From the NCBI GenBank assembly GCA_963796565.1, contig CAWCMA010000003.1:372001-436000 (forward strand): a stretch of 64,000 nucleotides of DNA. Direction: 5' to 3'. A model generated the notes under the pieces. It did no database searches. It was given only the letters and a program-made list of their open reading frames with translations, and had not been told where the DNA came from. Below are positions 40,889 to 49,288 of the stretch, piece by piece. Source of the stretch: JAKAVN01 sp963796565 (GTDB taxonomy: Bacteria > Desulfobacterota > Binatia > Binatales > Binataceae). The first letter of the stretch is position 1; the number at the start of each line of letters is the position of its first letter. A program made the position numbers and the translations under genes.

Positions 40889-41892
40889 TGCTCAAAATTC
40901 TGAGACCCGGGCTGCTGACCACAATTCAGGACGCCGGACGCTTCGGCTGGTATCACATCGGGATGCCGCCGTCGGGCGCGATGGATCAGTTTTCGCTTCG
41001 CGCCGGCAACCTGCTGGTTGGTAACGACGAAAGCGCCGCGGCGCTGGAGACGACTTTCCTGGGGCCGGACCTCGAAGCCGCCGCCGACCTGACGGTCGCG
41101 GTGACCGGCGCGTCGCTGGAGTTGCGGCTCAATGGCGCACCAGCGCCTATGTGGGTCGCGCTTAAGCTTAGGCCGGGCGACAAGCTTCAGTGCGGACAGG
41201 CGGTCGCGGGAGTCCGCTCGTACGTATGCGTCGGTGGCGGAATCGACGTGCCCGAGTTGCTGGGCAGCCGTTCGACCTACCTGCTCGGGCGCTTCGGCGG
41301 AATCGGCGGCCGCACGATAGCGGCGCAGGACGTGCTGCCCACGGGTGCGCCGCGCCGCAGCGCCGCCGAGCTTACGGGGCGGCGGCTCGACCCGCGGCTG
41401 CTGCCCACTTTCCCGGAGGTGGTCGAGCTACGCATCCTGATGGGCCTGTGTAGCTATCGGCTTACCGAAGAAAGCGTGGCGCAGTTCCTGAGTACGCCGT
41501 GGGAGGTCTCCACCGAGGCCGATCGCATCGGCTATCGGATTCATGGAGCGGGGTTTCAATTCCGCGATCGCGAGCCGCCCTTCGGCGCCGGGTCCGACCC
41601 CTCCAACGTGGTCGACGTTGGCTACCCGGTCGGATCGATCCAGGTGCCCGGCGGCAAAGAGGGAATTCTGCTGATGCGGGACGCGGTGACCGGCGGCGGC
41701 TACGCCACCATCGGAACCGTCATCCAATGCGACCTCGATCGCGTGGCGCAGGCCGCGCCGCGCACCCGTTTTCGATTTCGCGCGGTCACCATCCACGACG
41801 CGCTGCGGCTACGCGCGCAATACAAGTCGCGGCTGCGAATGCTCGCCGACTCGCTCGCGCTGTTCGATAGCGTCGGCTGGCTCGGCCAGTAG
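40888..41892 (+). CDS. pxpC: 5-oxoprolinase subunit PxpC (KipA-like)
   Basis: A 334-residue biotin-dependent-carboxylase-like/KipA protein: LRPGLLTTIQDAGRFGWYHI, GMPPSGAMDQFSLRAGN, YVCVGGGIDVPELLGSRSTY, LLGRFGGIGGR and VDVGYPVGSIQVPGGKEGI are the family's hallmark segments. ATGA overlap with pxpB couples translation. No biotin carboxylase or carrier gene is adjacent, which favours a Pxp-type lactamase over an allophanate or urea carboxylase role. Confidence 0.9.
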   Translation: MLKILRPGLLTTIQDAGRFGWYHIGMPPSGAMDQFSLRAGNLLVGNDESAAALETTFLGPDLEAAADLTVAVTGASLELRLNGAPAPMWVALKLRPGDKLQCGQAVAGVRSYVCVGGGIDVPELLGSRSTYLLGRFGGIGGRTIAAQDVLPTGAPRRSAAELTGRRLDPRLLPTFPEVVELRILMGLCSYRLTEESVAQFLSTPWEVSTEADRIGYRIHGAGFQFRDREPPFGAGSDPSNVVDVGYPVGSIQVPGGKEGILLMRDAVTGGGYATIGTVIQCDLDRVAQAAPRTRFRFRAVTIHDALRLRAQYKSRLRMLADSLALFDSVGWLGQ

Positions 41893-42284
41893 CCCGCACT
41901 GCGGCAACCCATACTCGAGAAAAGCGATCTTCCGCACCGCTCCTTGTCGATGTGCCATCACCCTTTCTCCTTGTCCGAGGAGAGGGTGGGGAGATGGTTC
42001 CGCAATGATTTTCACGATTCGCTCGAAATCCCTGTGCCCCAGTGAGATCTCCGCGCTCGGAGAGAGCGTGACTGGTGCCGGTGCGGATCGGACATGTGCG
42101 CTCGAGCAGTTATAGCTCGGGTACGTTCGCTGTTTGGAGAGAAAAATGCTCCGCCCCCTGACCTCGCTTGAGTTCGATGGGCCCGTTTAGTTCGTTCACG
42201 GACCCTGTGCCGGCGAGGCCAGGGGGCGGTGTTAATGTGGTCGAGCGCGCACGCCCGACGAGGCAAGGAGATTACGGCAGAGGC
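41893..42284. other. 392-bp gap with dispersed repeats
   Basis: No gene. At 41936-41948 it carries ACCGCTCCTTGTC, which also occurs at 38391-38403 after pxpA. Next comes an imperfect hairpin (ACCCTTTCTCC ... GGAGAGGGT, about 41960-41988), typical of short dispersed intergenic repeats. The long inverted repeat at 42151-42229 is listed separately. No promoter could be fixed. Confidence 0.55.
42151..42229. repeat. 17-bp inverted repeat with 45-base spacer
   Basis: CCGCCCCCTGACCTCGC (42151-42167) and GCGAGGCCAGGGGGCGG (42213-42229) are inverted copies with one mismatch, 45 bases apart. The unit resembles the end-pair of a miniature mobile element or a remnant, but no target duplication or transposase is visible. 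Confidence 0.7.
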
Positions 42285-42677
42285 CTACTGCCCACCGCCC
42301 GCCTGCTTGGCGAGCTTGTGATACTCCTTGGCCATTTTCTCGTCGTCCGCCGCGAGGGCGAGATAGTGCGCACTGGCGTGCTTCATGAAGGTATGCTGGG
42401 TAGCGATCACTTCCGTGTCCGACCCCGTGCGCTTTCCCGCGGCCGCGTGGATGTTACCATACTGGGACTTGATCTCTTCGGCCCGGTCTTTGTTTTGCTT
42501 CGACCGCCCCTCGAAATAAGTGGCGATCGCCTCGTAGTCCTGCGCCGTCTTGGCGTTGGCCATCGCGGTTGCGACGTTATCGGGAGTGATATCGGCTGCT
42601 ATCCCTATCCCCGACCATGCTGCGGCCACCACGAGAGCGGCGAGTATCCCAAACAACGACAATTTTCCTCTCAACAT
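42285..42677 (-). CDS. hypothetical secreted helical protein
   Basis: A 130-residue protein. MLRGKLSLFGILAALVVAAA begins a signal peptide, with likely cleavage after GIGIAA near residue 27. The mature part is helical and rich in Lys, Ala, Glu and His (YFEGRSKQNKDRAEEIKSQY, then HTFMKHASAHYLALAADD). The conserved-looking His residues could bind metal, but I recognise no domain. AAAGGAG lies 10-15 bases before the ATG at 42677, which decides the start against the open frame to 42743. Confidence 0.65.
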   Translation of the reverse strand: MLRGKLSLFGILAALVVAAAWSGIGIAADITPDNVATAMANAKTAQDYEAIATYFEGRSKQNKDRAEEIKSQYGNIHAAAGKRTGSDTEVIATQHTFMKHASAHYLALAADDEKMAKEYHKLAKQAGGGQ

Positions 42678-43112
42678 CACCTTCGGCTCCTTTAGTTGCT
42701 GCTCCCCCCCGAAGTGCGATCGGTTCGCACCGGGTAGCCGCATAGCTCAAAGCATTTTGGCGGTTTTTTTTCAAGCCCACGAGAATGGCCGGAAGCTTCG
42801 CCCCCTCGAGAGCGGTCTCCCAGCCGGGTGCATACGAGCCGGCACACCAGGAGTCTTTGGTCAGGCTCCTCGCAATTCTTAGCTACCCTGGGCTATTCGG
42901 TGCACTACGGATGCCTGTGAAAAGGCCAGGTTCGCTCCCATCACGAGCGCCACCTGTTTGACATTTCGCACGCTGCGCGACCTGCTCCGACGCCGCATCC
43001 TGACGCCGTGGTCGCTATGGCCGATGCGCCTTTGCCGAGCCAACGTTACCGGAGGTGCGACCTCGCATTTCTTGTTTTTTAACAAATGCCCGTTTAAATG
43101 CGCGAAGACTGC

Positions 43113-43140
43113 TTGACATTCAATTTAGATCAAGCATTAT
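43113..43140 (+). promoter_or_regulatory. putative sigma-70 promoter of the YCF48-RND-DUF1302-HEAT-DUF1329 cluster
   Basis: A perfect -35 TTGACA (43113-43118), a 16-base spacer and CATTAT (43135-43140, four of six consensus bases) lie in a local A/T-rich stretch. Transcription from here would give a long leader of about 270 bases before the ATG at 43420. Prediction by eye. Confidence 0.5.
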
Positions 43141-43249
43141 AGCGTCCACTCGGGGCGTGGCCGGCGGGAGGAGGCTTACCTAAGGGAGACCTGTCCATTA
43201 GGTCGAGTCTCACGGCGCCTCCGGAGCAACTGATGAGCGAAATAGGAAC

Positions 43250-43275
43250 GGCGCGATAGCGAAAAGCATCGCGCC
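43250..43275 (+). other. stable leader hairpin
   Basis: GGCGCGAT (43250-43257) and ATCGCGCC (43268-43275) pair perfectly, with an inner GC/GC pair and a GAAAA loop. It sits in the leader between the putative promoter and the lipoprotein gene. There is no T-tract, so it is more likely an RNA structural element than a terminator. Confidence 0.5.
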
Positions 43276-43419
43276 CCAATTTGGTCCGCATGTAACCGCT
43301 CGGGGACCGATGGCGAATTTGCAGACGGCTTGATGGGCCGTGCGCAAACGTGCGCCGGCAAGGTTGCGGTGACGATGCGGCGTTGATTTGCCGAGAGGTG
43401 GCCTTTGCTTGACGGGGCA

Positions 43420-44553
43420 ATGCATAGAATCAGCAGATTGTCAGTAGTGTGCGCGGCGCTGGTGGCGCTGTGCGTGACGTCGGTGGGATGCGAGGGTGAG
43501 GCGCAGAAGCGCGTCATCAGAGAGCGCATCGGCGGGACTGCAGCCGAGGGACACTCGCTGCCCGAGCACGAGGATTACTATGGCTCGGCTGTGGCGGACA
43601 AAGACCACGCTTGGGTGGTCGGCACCTACGGCACCATCCTGAGCATCACCGACAATGCCTCCAAGGTCGAGCTGCAGAAGAGCGGAACTCACTACTCGCT
43701 GTTCTCGGCGAGCTGCGCCGACTCCAACAACTGTGTCATCGGCGGTGAGCGAGCGCTGGTTCTGCGCACGACTGACGGCGGCAAGACCTGGGATAAGGTC
43801 GACGCGCCCAAAGGCGTGAGCGAAAACCTGCTCTCGATCAGCCGCGGCAAAGATCCCAATCAAATTTGGGCGGTGGGTCCTGAGGCGACCATCATTCATT
43901 CGGCCGACGGCGGCAAGACTTGGGAGGACCAGAGCCTTCACAAGGACGAGTGCCTCAATGGCGTCGCTTTTCTGGACGACAAGGACGGTTGGGTACAGGG
44001 CGAGTTCGGTGTCATCAAGCACACCACCGACGGCGGCAAGACCTGGGTCGAATCGGACAAGGTTGTGGGGCTACCCAAGTACGTCGAGGACGTGACCGAC
44101 GAGGAGGCCTACCATCGCGGCATCCCGGAACTGAGCGAACAGGATCTCTACTTGTTCGGGAGCGCGTGGAGCAGTCCACAAAAGGGTTACATCGTGGCCG
44201 CGAGCGGTTACGTACTCGAGACCAACGATGGCGGGGCGACCTGGCAAGCCAAGCGCGGCGGCAACAACTCGCTCTTCGCCATCGCAGCGCCGGCGGGGCA
44301 TCCGGCAGTGGCGGCGGGGTTGCTGGGAACAGTGGCGCACGAGAACAACGGCGGCAATTGGACGCTCGATCAAACCGTGTCCAACCATGTGTACACGTGG
44401 CTTAGAAGTGCGTCATTTTCGCCCGATGGCTCGTTCGGAATTATGACTGGCGGCAACGGGATGGTGCTGGTCTCGGAAGACGGCGGCCAGACCTGGAAAG
44501 CGCTGAGCAAGGATATTATCACGGCAGCGGGTGTCACCGCCGCCAAGAGCTAA
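43420..44553 (+). CDS. YCF48/HCF136-like Asp-box propeller lipoprotein
   Basis: A 377-residue predicted lipoprotein (lipobox TSVGC near residue 24). It contains five Asp-box motifs of a YCF48/BNR-type beta-propeller: TTDGGKTW, SADGGKTW, TTDGGKTW, TNDGGATW and SEDGGQTW. HCF136/Ycf48 relatives assist membrane-protein assembly; here the protein would face the periplasm. The ATG at 43420 places the signal peptide correctly; the open frame begins at a TTG at 43405. It precedes the RND transporter by 73 bases and is the first gene of the cluster. Confidence 0.87.
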   Translation: MHRISRLSVVCAALVALCVTSVGCEGEAQKRVIRERIGGTAAEGHSLPEHEDYYGSAVADKDHAWVVGTYGTILSITDNASKVELQKSGTHYSLFSASCADSNNCVIGGERALVLRTTDGGKTWDKVDAPKGVSENLLSISRGKDPNQIWAVGPEATIIHSADGGKTWEDQSLHKDECLNGVAFLDDKDGWVQGEFGVIKHTTDGGKTWVESDKVVGLPKYVEDVTDEEAYHRGIPELSEQDLYLFGSAWSSPQKGYIVAASGYVLETNDGGATWQAKRGGNNSLFAIAAPAGHPAVAAGLLGTVAHENNGGNWTLDQTVSNHVYTWLRSASFSPDGSFGIMTGGNGMVLVSEDGGQTWKALSKDIITAAGVTAAKS

Positions 44554-44626
44554 GTCGAATGGCCCGGGGACTAACGGCTCGGCTAGACGCCGTCATGCAA
44601 TCCGGACGTTAAGAGCAGGAACTTCA

Positions 44627-47044
44627 ATGGCAGTCAACATCAACAAGTTACCAGCGGCGGAACGTCTCACCCACGGCATCGCGCGGTTCACTCTGCGGCA
44701 TCGATGGCCCACGCTGGCGGTGCTGACCATCATAACGATCTTCTTCGCCTTTCACGCGAGGAAGGTGCAGATGTACAGCCAGTTCTCGGACTTGCTGCCG
44801 CAGGCTCACCCGTACATCAAGGCGTACAATCATTTTCGCACGACCTTCGGCGGCGCCAACATCGTCAGCCTTTCGCTGCGGGTGAAGAAGGGCGACATCT
44901 TCAATACCGATACGCTGAAGAAAATCCGCTACGTCACGGAAAAGGTCGACCAGATCGACGGCGTCAACCACTACCAGGTGGCCTCGCTCTCTCACGTCAA
45001 GATTCGGCGCCTGGAGGCACGCTCGGGCGGCCTCATCAAGTCGGTGCCGGTCTTGCCCGAGCAAATCCCCACCGACCCGGCCGAGCTCAAGGAATTGAAG
45101 AAGACGATGTACAACAACGACATCGTCTACGGAAAATATCTCTCCACTGATGGCAAGGCGGCGCTAATTCTGGCCGGCTTCAACGAAGAGCGGTTGGACT
45201 ACGGCAACATCCAGAAGCAGATCATGGACATCCGCAAGCACGTGGAGGACAGCAACACAGTCCTATACGCGGCGGGCGAGCCCATGCTGAAGGGCTGGGT
45301 GTGGTTCTACACCGGTGAGCTGGCAGAGATTTTCGCGGTCACGTTCATCTTCATCTTTGGCACGCTGATCATTTACTTCCGGCGGCTCTATGGCGTGCTG
45401 CTACCCTTCATCGGCGCGGTCGCGCAAGCCATCTGGGGCCTCGGCTTTCTCGGTATCCTAGGTTACAACCTGGACCCCTTGGTGCTGGTCATCCCGTTGC
45501 TGGTCTCGGCGCGCGCCGCCAGTCATGGCGTGCAGATGGTCGAGCGTTATTTCGAGGAGCTTGAAGCCACCGGCGACAAACATCATGCTGTCGCGATCGC
45601 CATGGGCGAGCTGCTGCTGCCGGGCGGAATTGGCGTGTTGGCCGACGCCGCAGGCATCCTGGTGCTGGCTGTCGCGACCATTCCGCTGGTACGCAAATTG
45701 GCGTTCTTCGCCAGTTTCTGGGGTTTTTCCAATATTTTCACCATTTTGCTCCTGATTCCACTCTTGCTGGACGTGCTGCCGAGGCCGACGAAGACCACGC
45801 ATTACGTGCCGCAGTGGATGCACGATCTGCTGGCCTGGGTGGGCGACTTCTGCACCAGCAAACGCGGTCGCTGGGCGGTCTTTGCGATTTCGGCAGTCAT
45901 CGTGGCGGCAGGCGCTTACGAGGCCAGTTCGGTACAGGTCGGCGAAACCGAGGCAGGGTCGCCTCTGCTTTTCCAGAACTCGGACTTCAACATCTCGGCG
46001 CGCGCGATCAACGGTGACTTTGCCGGCTCGAATCAGCTCGTCATCTACATGCAGGGCGACAGAGATGACGCGCTCAAGGATCCGGCCGTGCTCGCCGTGC
46101 TCGACAATCTGCGCCACTACATGATGGAGCAGACCGAGGCTGGCGGCACGCGCGACCTGCCGACCCTGGTGCGTAGCGTCAATCGTTTGTATCACTACGA
46201 CGACCCGGCCTGGGCGGTGATTCCGCGCACTGAGGCCGGCGTCGGCAACATGACCTTCATGTATGAGGCCAACGCTCCGGTGCCTGGGGTCATCCTGGAA
46301 TACATGGACTACCATGCCCGCGATGGACAGTTCGTGGTGTTCTACAAAGACGCCAAGGGTACCACCATCGATGAGGCGATTATGCGGGCCAAGCTGTTCA
46401 TGGCCGCGCACCCGATGAAGGACGTCAAGTTCGTGCTGGCCGGCGGCACAATCGGCACCACCGCCGCGCTCAATGACGAGGTCGCCTACTCCGACCGGGT
46501 CAGCACCGTCCTGATCGTATTGGTGGTCTTCGTGCTGGTGACGTTCAGTTACATGTCGTTCGTGGCGGGTGGCATGGTCATGATCACGCTGATCGCCGCC
46601 GGTATCGTCAGCTTCCTGTACATCGGTCTCAAAGGCATCGGCATGAATATCAATACCTTGCCGGTGACCGCGGTCGGTATGGGAATCGGCGTCGACTACA
46701 TCCTGTACGTCGTCGACCGTATCAAGCGCGAGTATGGCCGGTTGCACGACCATGACGCGGCGATCAAGCGCGCGATTGCGACCTCTGGAATGGCGGTTAC
46801 GTTCACGGCGACCACGCTGGTCGGTGGCGTCATTCCGTGGGTGTGGATGTCGGATCTGCGGTTCTCGGCCGAGATGGCGATGCTGCTGGCGTTGCTGATG
46901 ATCACGCACTGGCTGTCAGCAATCACGCTGGTGCCGTCGATTTTCGCGATCATCCGGCCCAAGTTCGTCGAGCGGGGCGCTGAAGCCTCTGATGAGGACG
47001 CGGAAATGATCGAAAAGGACGTTTCGGCTGCGGAAGTGAGCTGA
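44627..47044 (+). CDS. MMPL/HAE3-type RND family transporter
   Basis: An 805-residue inner-membrane exporter. One membrane helix at about 20-40 leads to a large periplasmic loop, then two sets of helices (for example LAEIFAVTFIFIFGTLIIYF and VSTVLIVLVVFVLVTFSYM). The second half carries the family motif GMGIGVDYILYVVDRIKRE; the first half has LVSARAASHGVQMVERYFEE. MMPL/HAE3 proteins move lipids, hopanoids or other hydrophobic compounds with the proton gradient. No membrane-fusion protein or TolC homologue is adjacent. The ATG at 44627 is preferred to the frame start at 44531. Confidence 0.9.
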   Translation: MAVNINKLPAAERLTHGIARFTLRHRWPTLAVLTIITIFFAFHARKVQMYSQFSDLLPQAHPYIKAYNHFRTTFGGANIVSLSLRVKKGDIFNTDTLKKIRYVTEKVDQIDGVNHYQVASLSHVKIRRLEARSGGLIKSVPVLPEQIPTDPAELKELKKTMYNNDIVYGKYLSTDGKAALILAGFNEERLDYGNIQKQIMDIRKHVEDSNTVLYAAGEPMLKGWVWFYTGELAEIFAVTFIFIFGTLIIYFRRLYGVLLPFIGAVAQAIWGLGFLGILGYNLDPLVLVIPLLVSARAASHGVQMVERYFEELEATGDKHHAVAIAMGELLLPGGIGVLADAAGILVLAVATIPLVRKLAFFASFWGFSNIFTILLLIPLLLDVLPRPTKTTHYVPQWMHDLLAWVGDFCTSKRGRWAVFAISAVIVAAGAYEASSVQVGETEAGSPLLFQNSDFNISARAINGDFAGSNQLVIYMQGDRDDALKDPAVLAVLDNLRHYMMEQTEAGGTRDLPTLVRSVNRLYHYDDPAWAVIPRTEAGVGNMTFMYEANAPVPGVILEYMDYHARDGQFVVFYKDAKGTTIDEAIMRAKLFMAAHPMKDVKFVLAGGTIGTTAALNDEVAYSDRVSTVLIVLVVFVLVTFSYMSFVAGGMVMITLIAAGIVSFLYIGLKGIGMNINTLPVTAVGMGIGVDYILYVVDRIKREYGRLHDHDAAIKRAIATSGMAVTFTATTLVGGVIPWVWMSDLRFSAEMAMLLALLMITHWLSAITLVPSIFAIIRPKFVERGAEASDEDAEMIEKDVSAAEVS

Positions 47045-47125
47045 ACGGAGAGGCCGGGGGAAGGGGCCCTGTTTGGCTTTTTGGGTGGCTATTTGTTGGC
47101 TTAGCAAACTTTCGGGGGAAGCAAC

Positions 47126-49225
47126 ATGAATGTAGGTGGGAAAAGCAGAGGGCGGCACTGGTTGTTGGGCTTGGTGGCGGCGCTCGCGCTGGCGGTAGGC
47201 GGCTCCGCTTCTCGAGCGTATGCGCAACAAGGAATCATGCAAAACCTCGAGGATAGCTTCGAACTCCACGGCTATCTTGAGAATCAAGAGATCATCCGTA
47301 ACGAGAACTACGTAAAAGGTTACAACATGGCGTCGATCCGCAACCGGATCGACTTGCAACCGTCAGGCCAGATAATCAAGGACGCCAGCTTGCCTGCCGT
47401 GGCGGGCATACCCTTGGCGTCAGGTCTGTCGGTGAACTACTTCGCCGAGCTCCGACCGGGTTACGAAGGCGTGTACGATCTCGTGCCCGACCGCTTCGGC
47501 AATCACACCACCGGTTGGTCGGGTTCAGGCTACTCGCCATTCGCGACCCTCGGGGGCGCAGGAGATACCGGTTTTATCACGGGGGGATACAATCCCAAGC
47601 GTTTCAAAGCATTAGATGCGCGCGATTTCGCGTTTCCGATGCCGGTTTCGCAGAACATCTCCGATTATCGGGTCATAAACGGGGTTGCGACCAGTTGCTG
47701 GAGTTGCATAAACGCAACGCAGTCGGTTAACAACCTGCGTTTCGAGCGCGACGACAGCAATCAATATTACTATCCCGTTCGCGAAGCCTACCTGGACTTC
47801 CGTTGGGACTTCTTCGGATCCAACCTGCTGCGTCTGGGCAAACAGCAGGTCGTCTGGGGCAAGGCCGACTTCTTCCGCCTCCAGGACATCGTCAACCCGG
47901 TCGATTTCGGGCAGCACTTTTTCATTGAGCCCTTCGAAGACACCCGAATCCCGCAGCTTGCCTTATGGTTGCAGCATCGCTTCGGCGACGTGCTCGGTCT
48001 CCAGGACGTGGCGGGCAACCTGGTGTGGAACTTTGATACGTTCAATCCGGTTGGGTTAGGTGTGGGAGGCCAGCCTTGGGCGATAGATTTCGGCGATTCT
48101 AAGAGGGCGTACGCCTTTGATAACAGCTCGGTTGACGCCTTAGCCTGCGATGGAAGCAAGACCCCGGGCGTTTGTAACCCAAACCATGTTAATACCGGTC
48201 TGGACAGCGAAAGAGTGCCTAACTGGAATATAAAGAACAGCGGTATCGGCGCGAAGTGGGACTTCCAGCTTCCGCACCCGTCGATTCGCTTCGCGCTGAC
48301 CGACTGGTATGGCATGAGCCAGACGCCAGTCTTTGTGAACAACTACCTCACGGTCATTGGCGATCCGAACCATCCGGGGCAGCTTTCGCAGGGAAGTATG
48401 ATTCCGGCCTCGGGAGTGAATTGCTCCAAGTTGGCGACGATCAGTTCGGGTTATTCGGGCAACTTTGGGCCAGGTCTCGGTGGACTGCCGATCATCGCGA
48501 CCAACGCGCGCAGCATCCATTTGGCCAAGGGAGTGAATCCGCACACCTTCCTGAACGACTGCGGCCTTTTTCAGGCCGACCAAATCCGCTACCACAAGGA
48601 CAATACGCTGGGGCTGTCGGCCGACTACTTCGAGTCGTACACCGGCGTGGTCGTCAGGGTCGAATCTTCGTGGACGCATAACGCGCTTCTCAATGACACC
48701 GATTCGCTCGATTGGACGACGAACAACGATATTCTGCAGTACGTCATCGGCTTCGACCGTCCGCACTTCATCAAATTTCTGAACCCGGACCGCACCTTCT
48801 TCTCCAGCTTCCAGGTGTTCGAGACCTACTATCCGGGCGCGCATAGCACCAACGGCGGCAAGGACGGACTGGTCACCGGTACGAACAACTTCACCTTCAC
48901 TGCGTTCACCCAGACCCATTACTATCGCGACCAGATCGTGCCGCTCATTTTTGCAGCGTTTGGCACCGAGGGCACCGACGCGACCATCGGCGGCAACACG
49001 GAGTGGCTGATCAACGACCACTGGTCGGCCTCGGTCGGCTTCGACGCCTTCCTGGGCAAGTCGCATCAGCACAACGTCGGGGCGATAGCGTGGCTCAATA
49101 CCAGAACCGCGCCTCAAGACCAGGGTTATAGCGAGTCCGTCTTCGGCCAGGCGCACATGGGGGCCGGCGGCGCGCAGCGCAACGTGGATGACGAGTTCTG
49201 GACCCGTATACGGTTCCGTTTCTAG
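47126..49225 (+). CDS. DUF1302 family outer-membrane protein
   Basis: A 699-residue protein with a signal peptide (hydrophobic LLGLVAALALAVGG, cleavage near SRAYAQQ) and the DUF1302 pattern: FELHGYLENQEIIRNENYV, REAYLDFRWDFFGSNLLRLGKQQVVWGKADFFR, then DIVNPVDFGQ. The last residues RIRFRF end in Phe, as in outer-membrane beta-barrels. The family is of unknown function and often lies beside DUF1329 and RND genes. GGGGGAAG precedes the ATG. A strong hairpin follows the stop. Confidence 0.88.
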   Translation: MNVGGKSRGRHWLLGLVAALALAVGGSASRAYAQQGIMQNLEDSFELHGYLENQEIIRNENYVKGYNMASIRNRIDLQPSGQIIKDASLPAVAGIPLASGLSVNYFAELRPGYEGVYDLVPDRFGNHTTGWSGSGYSPFATLGGAGDTGFITGGYNPKRFKALDARDFAFPMPVSQNISDYRVINGVATSCWSCINATQSVNNLRFERDDSNQYYYPVREAYLDFRWDFFGSNLLRLGKQQVVWGKADFFRLQDIVNPVDFGQHFFIEPFEDTRIPQLALWLQHRFGDVLGLQDVAGNLVWNFDTFNPVGLGVGGQPWAIDFGDSKRAYAFDNSSVDALACDGSKTPGVCNPNHVNTGLDSERVPNWNIKNSGIGAKWDFQLPHPSIRFALTDWYGMSQTPVFVNNYLTVIGDPNHPGQLSQGSMIPASGVNCSKLATISSGYSGNFGPGLGGLPIIATNARSIHLAKGVNPHTFLNDCGLFQADQIRYHKDNTLGLSADYFESYTGVVVRVESSWTHNALLNDTDSLDWTTNNDILQYVIGFDRPHFIKFLNPDRTFFSSFQVFETYYPGAHSTNGGKDGLVTGTNNFTFTAFTQTHYYRDQIVPLIFAAFGTEGTDATIGGNTEWLINDHWSASVGFDAFLGKSHQHNVGAIAWLNTRTAPQDQGYSESVFGQAHMGAGGAQRNVDDEFWTRIRFRF

Positions 49226-49244
49226 GCTGATTGGATGAAACAAA

Positions 49245-49274
49245 CTCCGGGGTCCGGTTCGCCGGACCCCGGAG
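49245..49274 (+). other. 13-bp perfect hairpin with TTCG loop, intergenic
   Basis: CTCCGGGGTCCGG (49245-49257) and CCGGACCCCGGAG (49262-49274) pair perfectly around TTCG, between the DUF1302 gene and the HEAT gene. No T-tract follows, so it may be a partial terminator, a processing site or an mRNA-stability element that lowers expression of the genes downstream. Confidence 0.7.
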
Positions 49275-49288
49275 CCTTAACAGGAGAT

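Larger units (their letters stand above)
42678..43419. other. 742-bp gap upstream of the YCF48/RND gene cluster
   Basis: No convincing gene on either strand. It contains a good sigma-70-like promoter (43113-43140) directed at the cluster, and after it about 280 bases of leader with a stable hairpin (43250-43275). The leader is GC-rich and could be a structured 5' untranslated region. I could not match it to a riboswitch class I know. The left part (42744-42780) has an isolated T8 tract without a stem. Confidence 0.5.

Noticed and set aside
43230..43245. CTGATGAGCGAAAT resembling a hammerhead ribozyme core
   Set aside because: CUGAUGA and GAAA are present but no stem II can form between them (only GC separates the boxes), and no matching stem I or III with a cleavage site was found.
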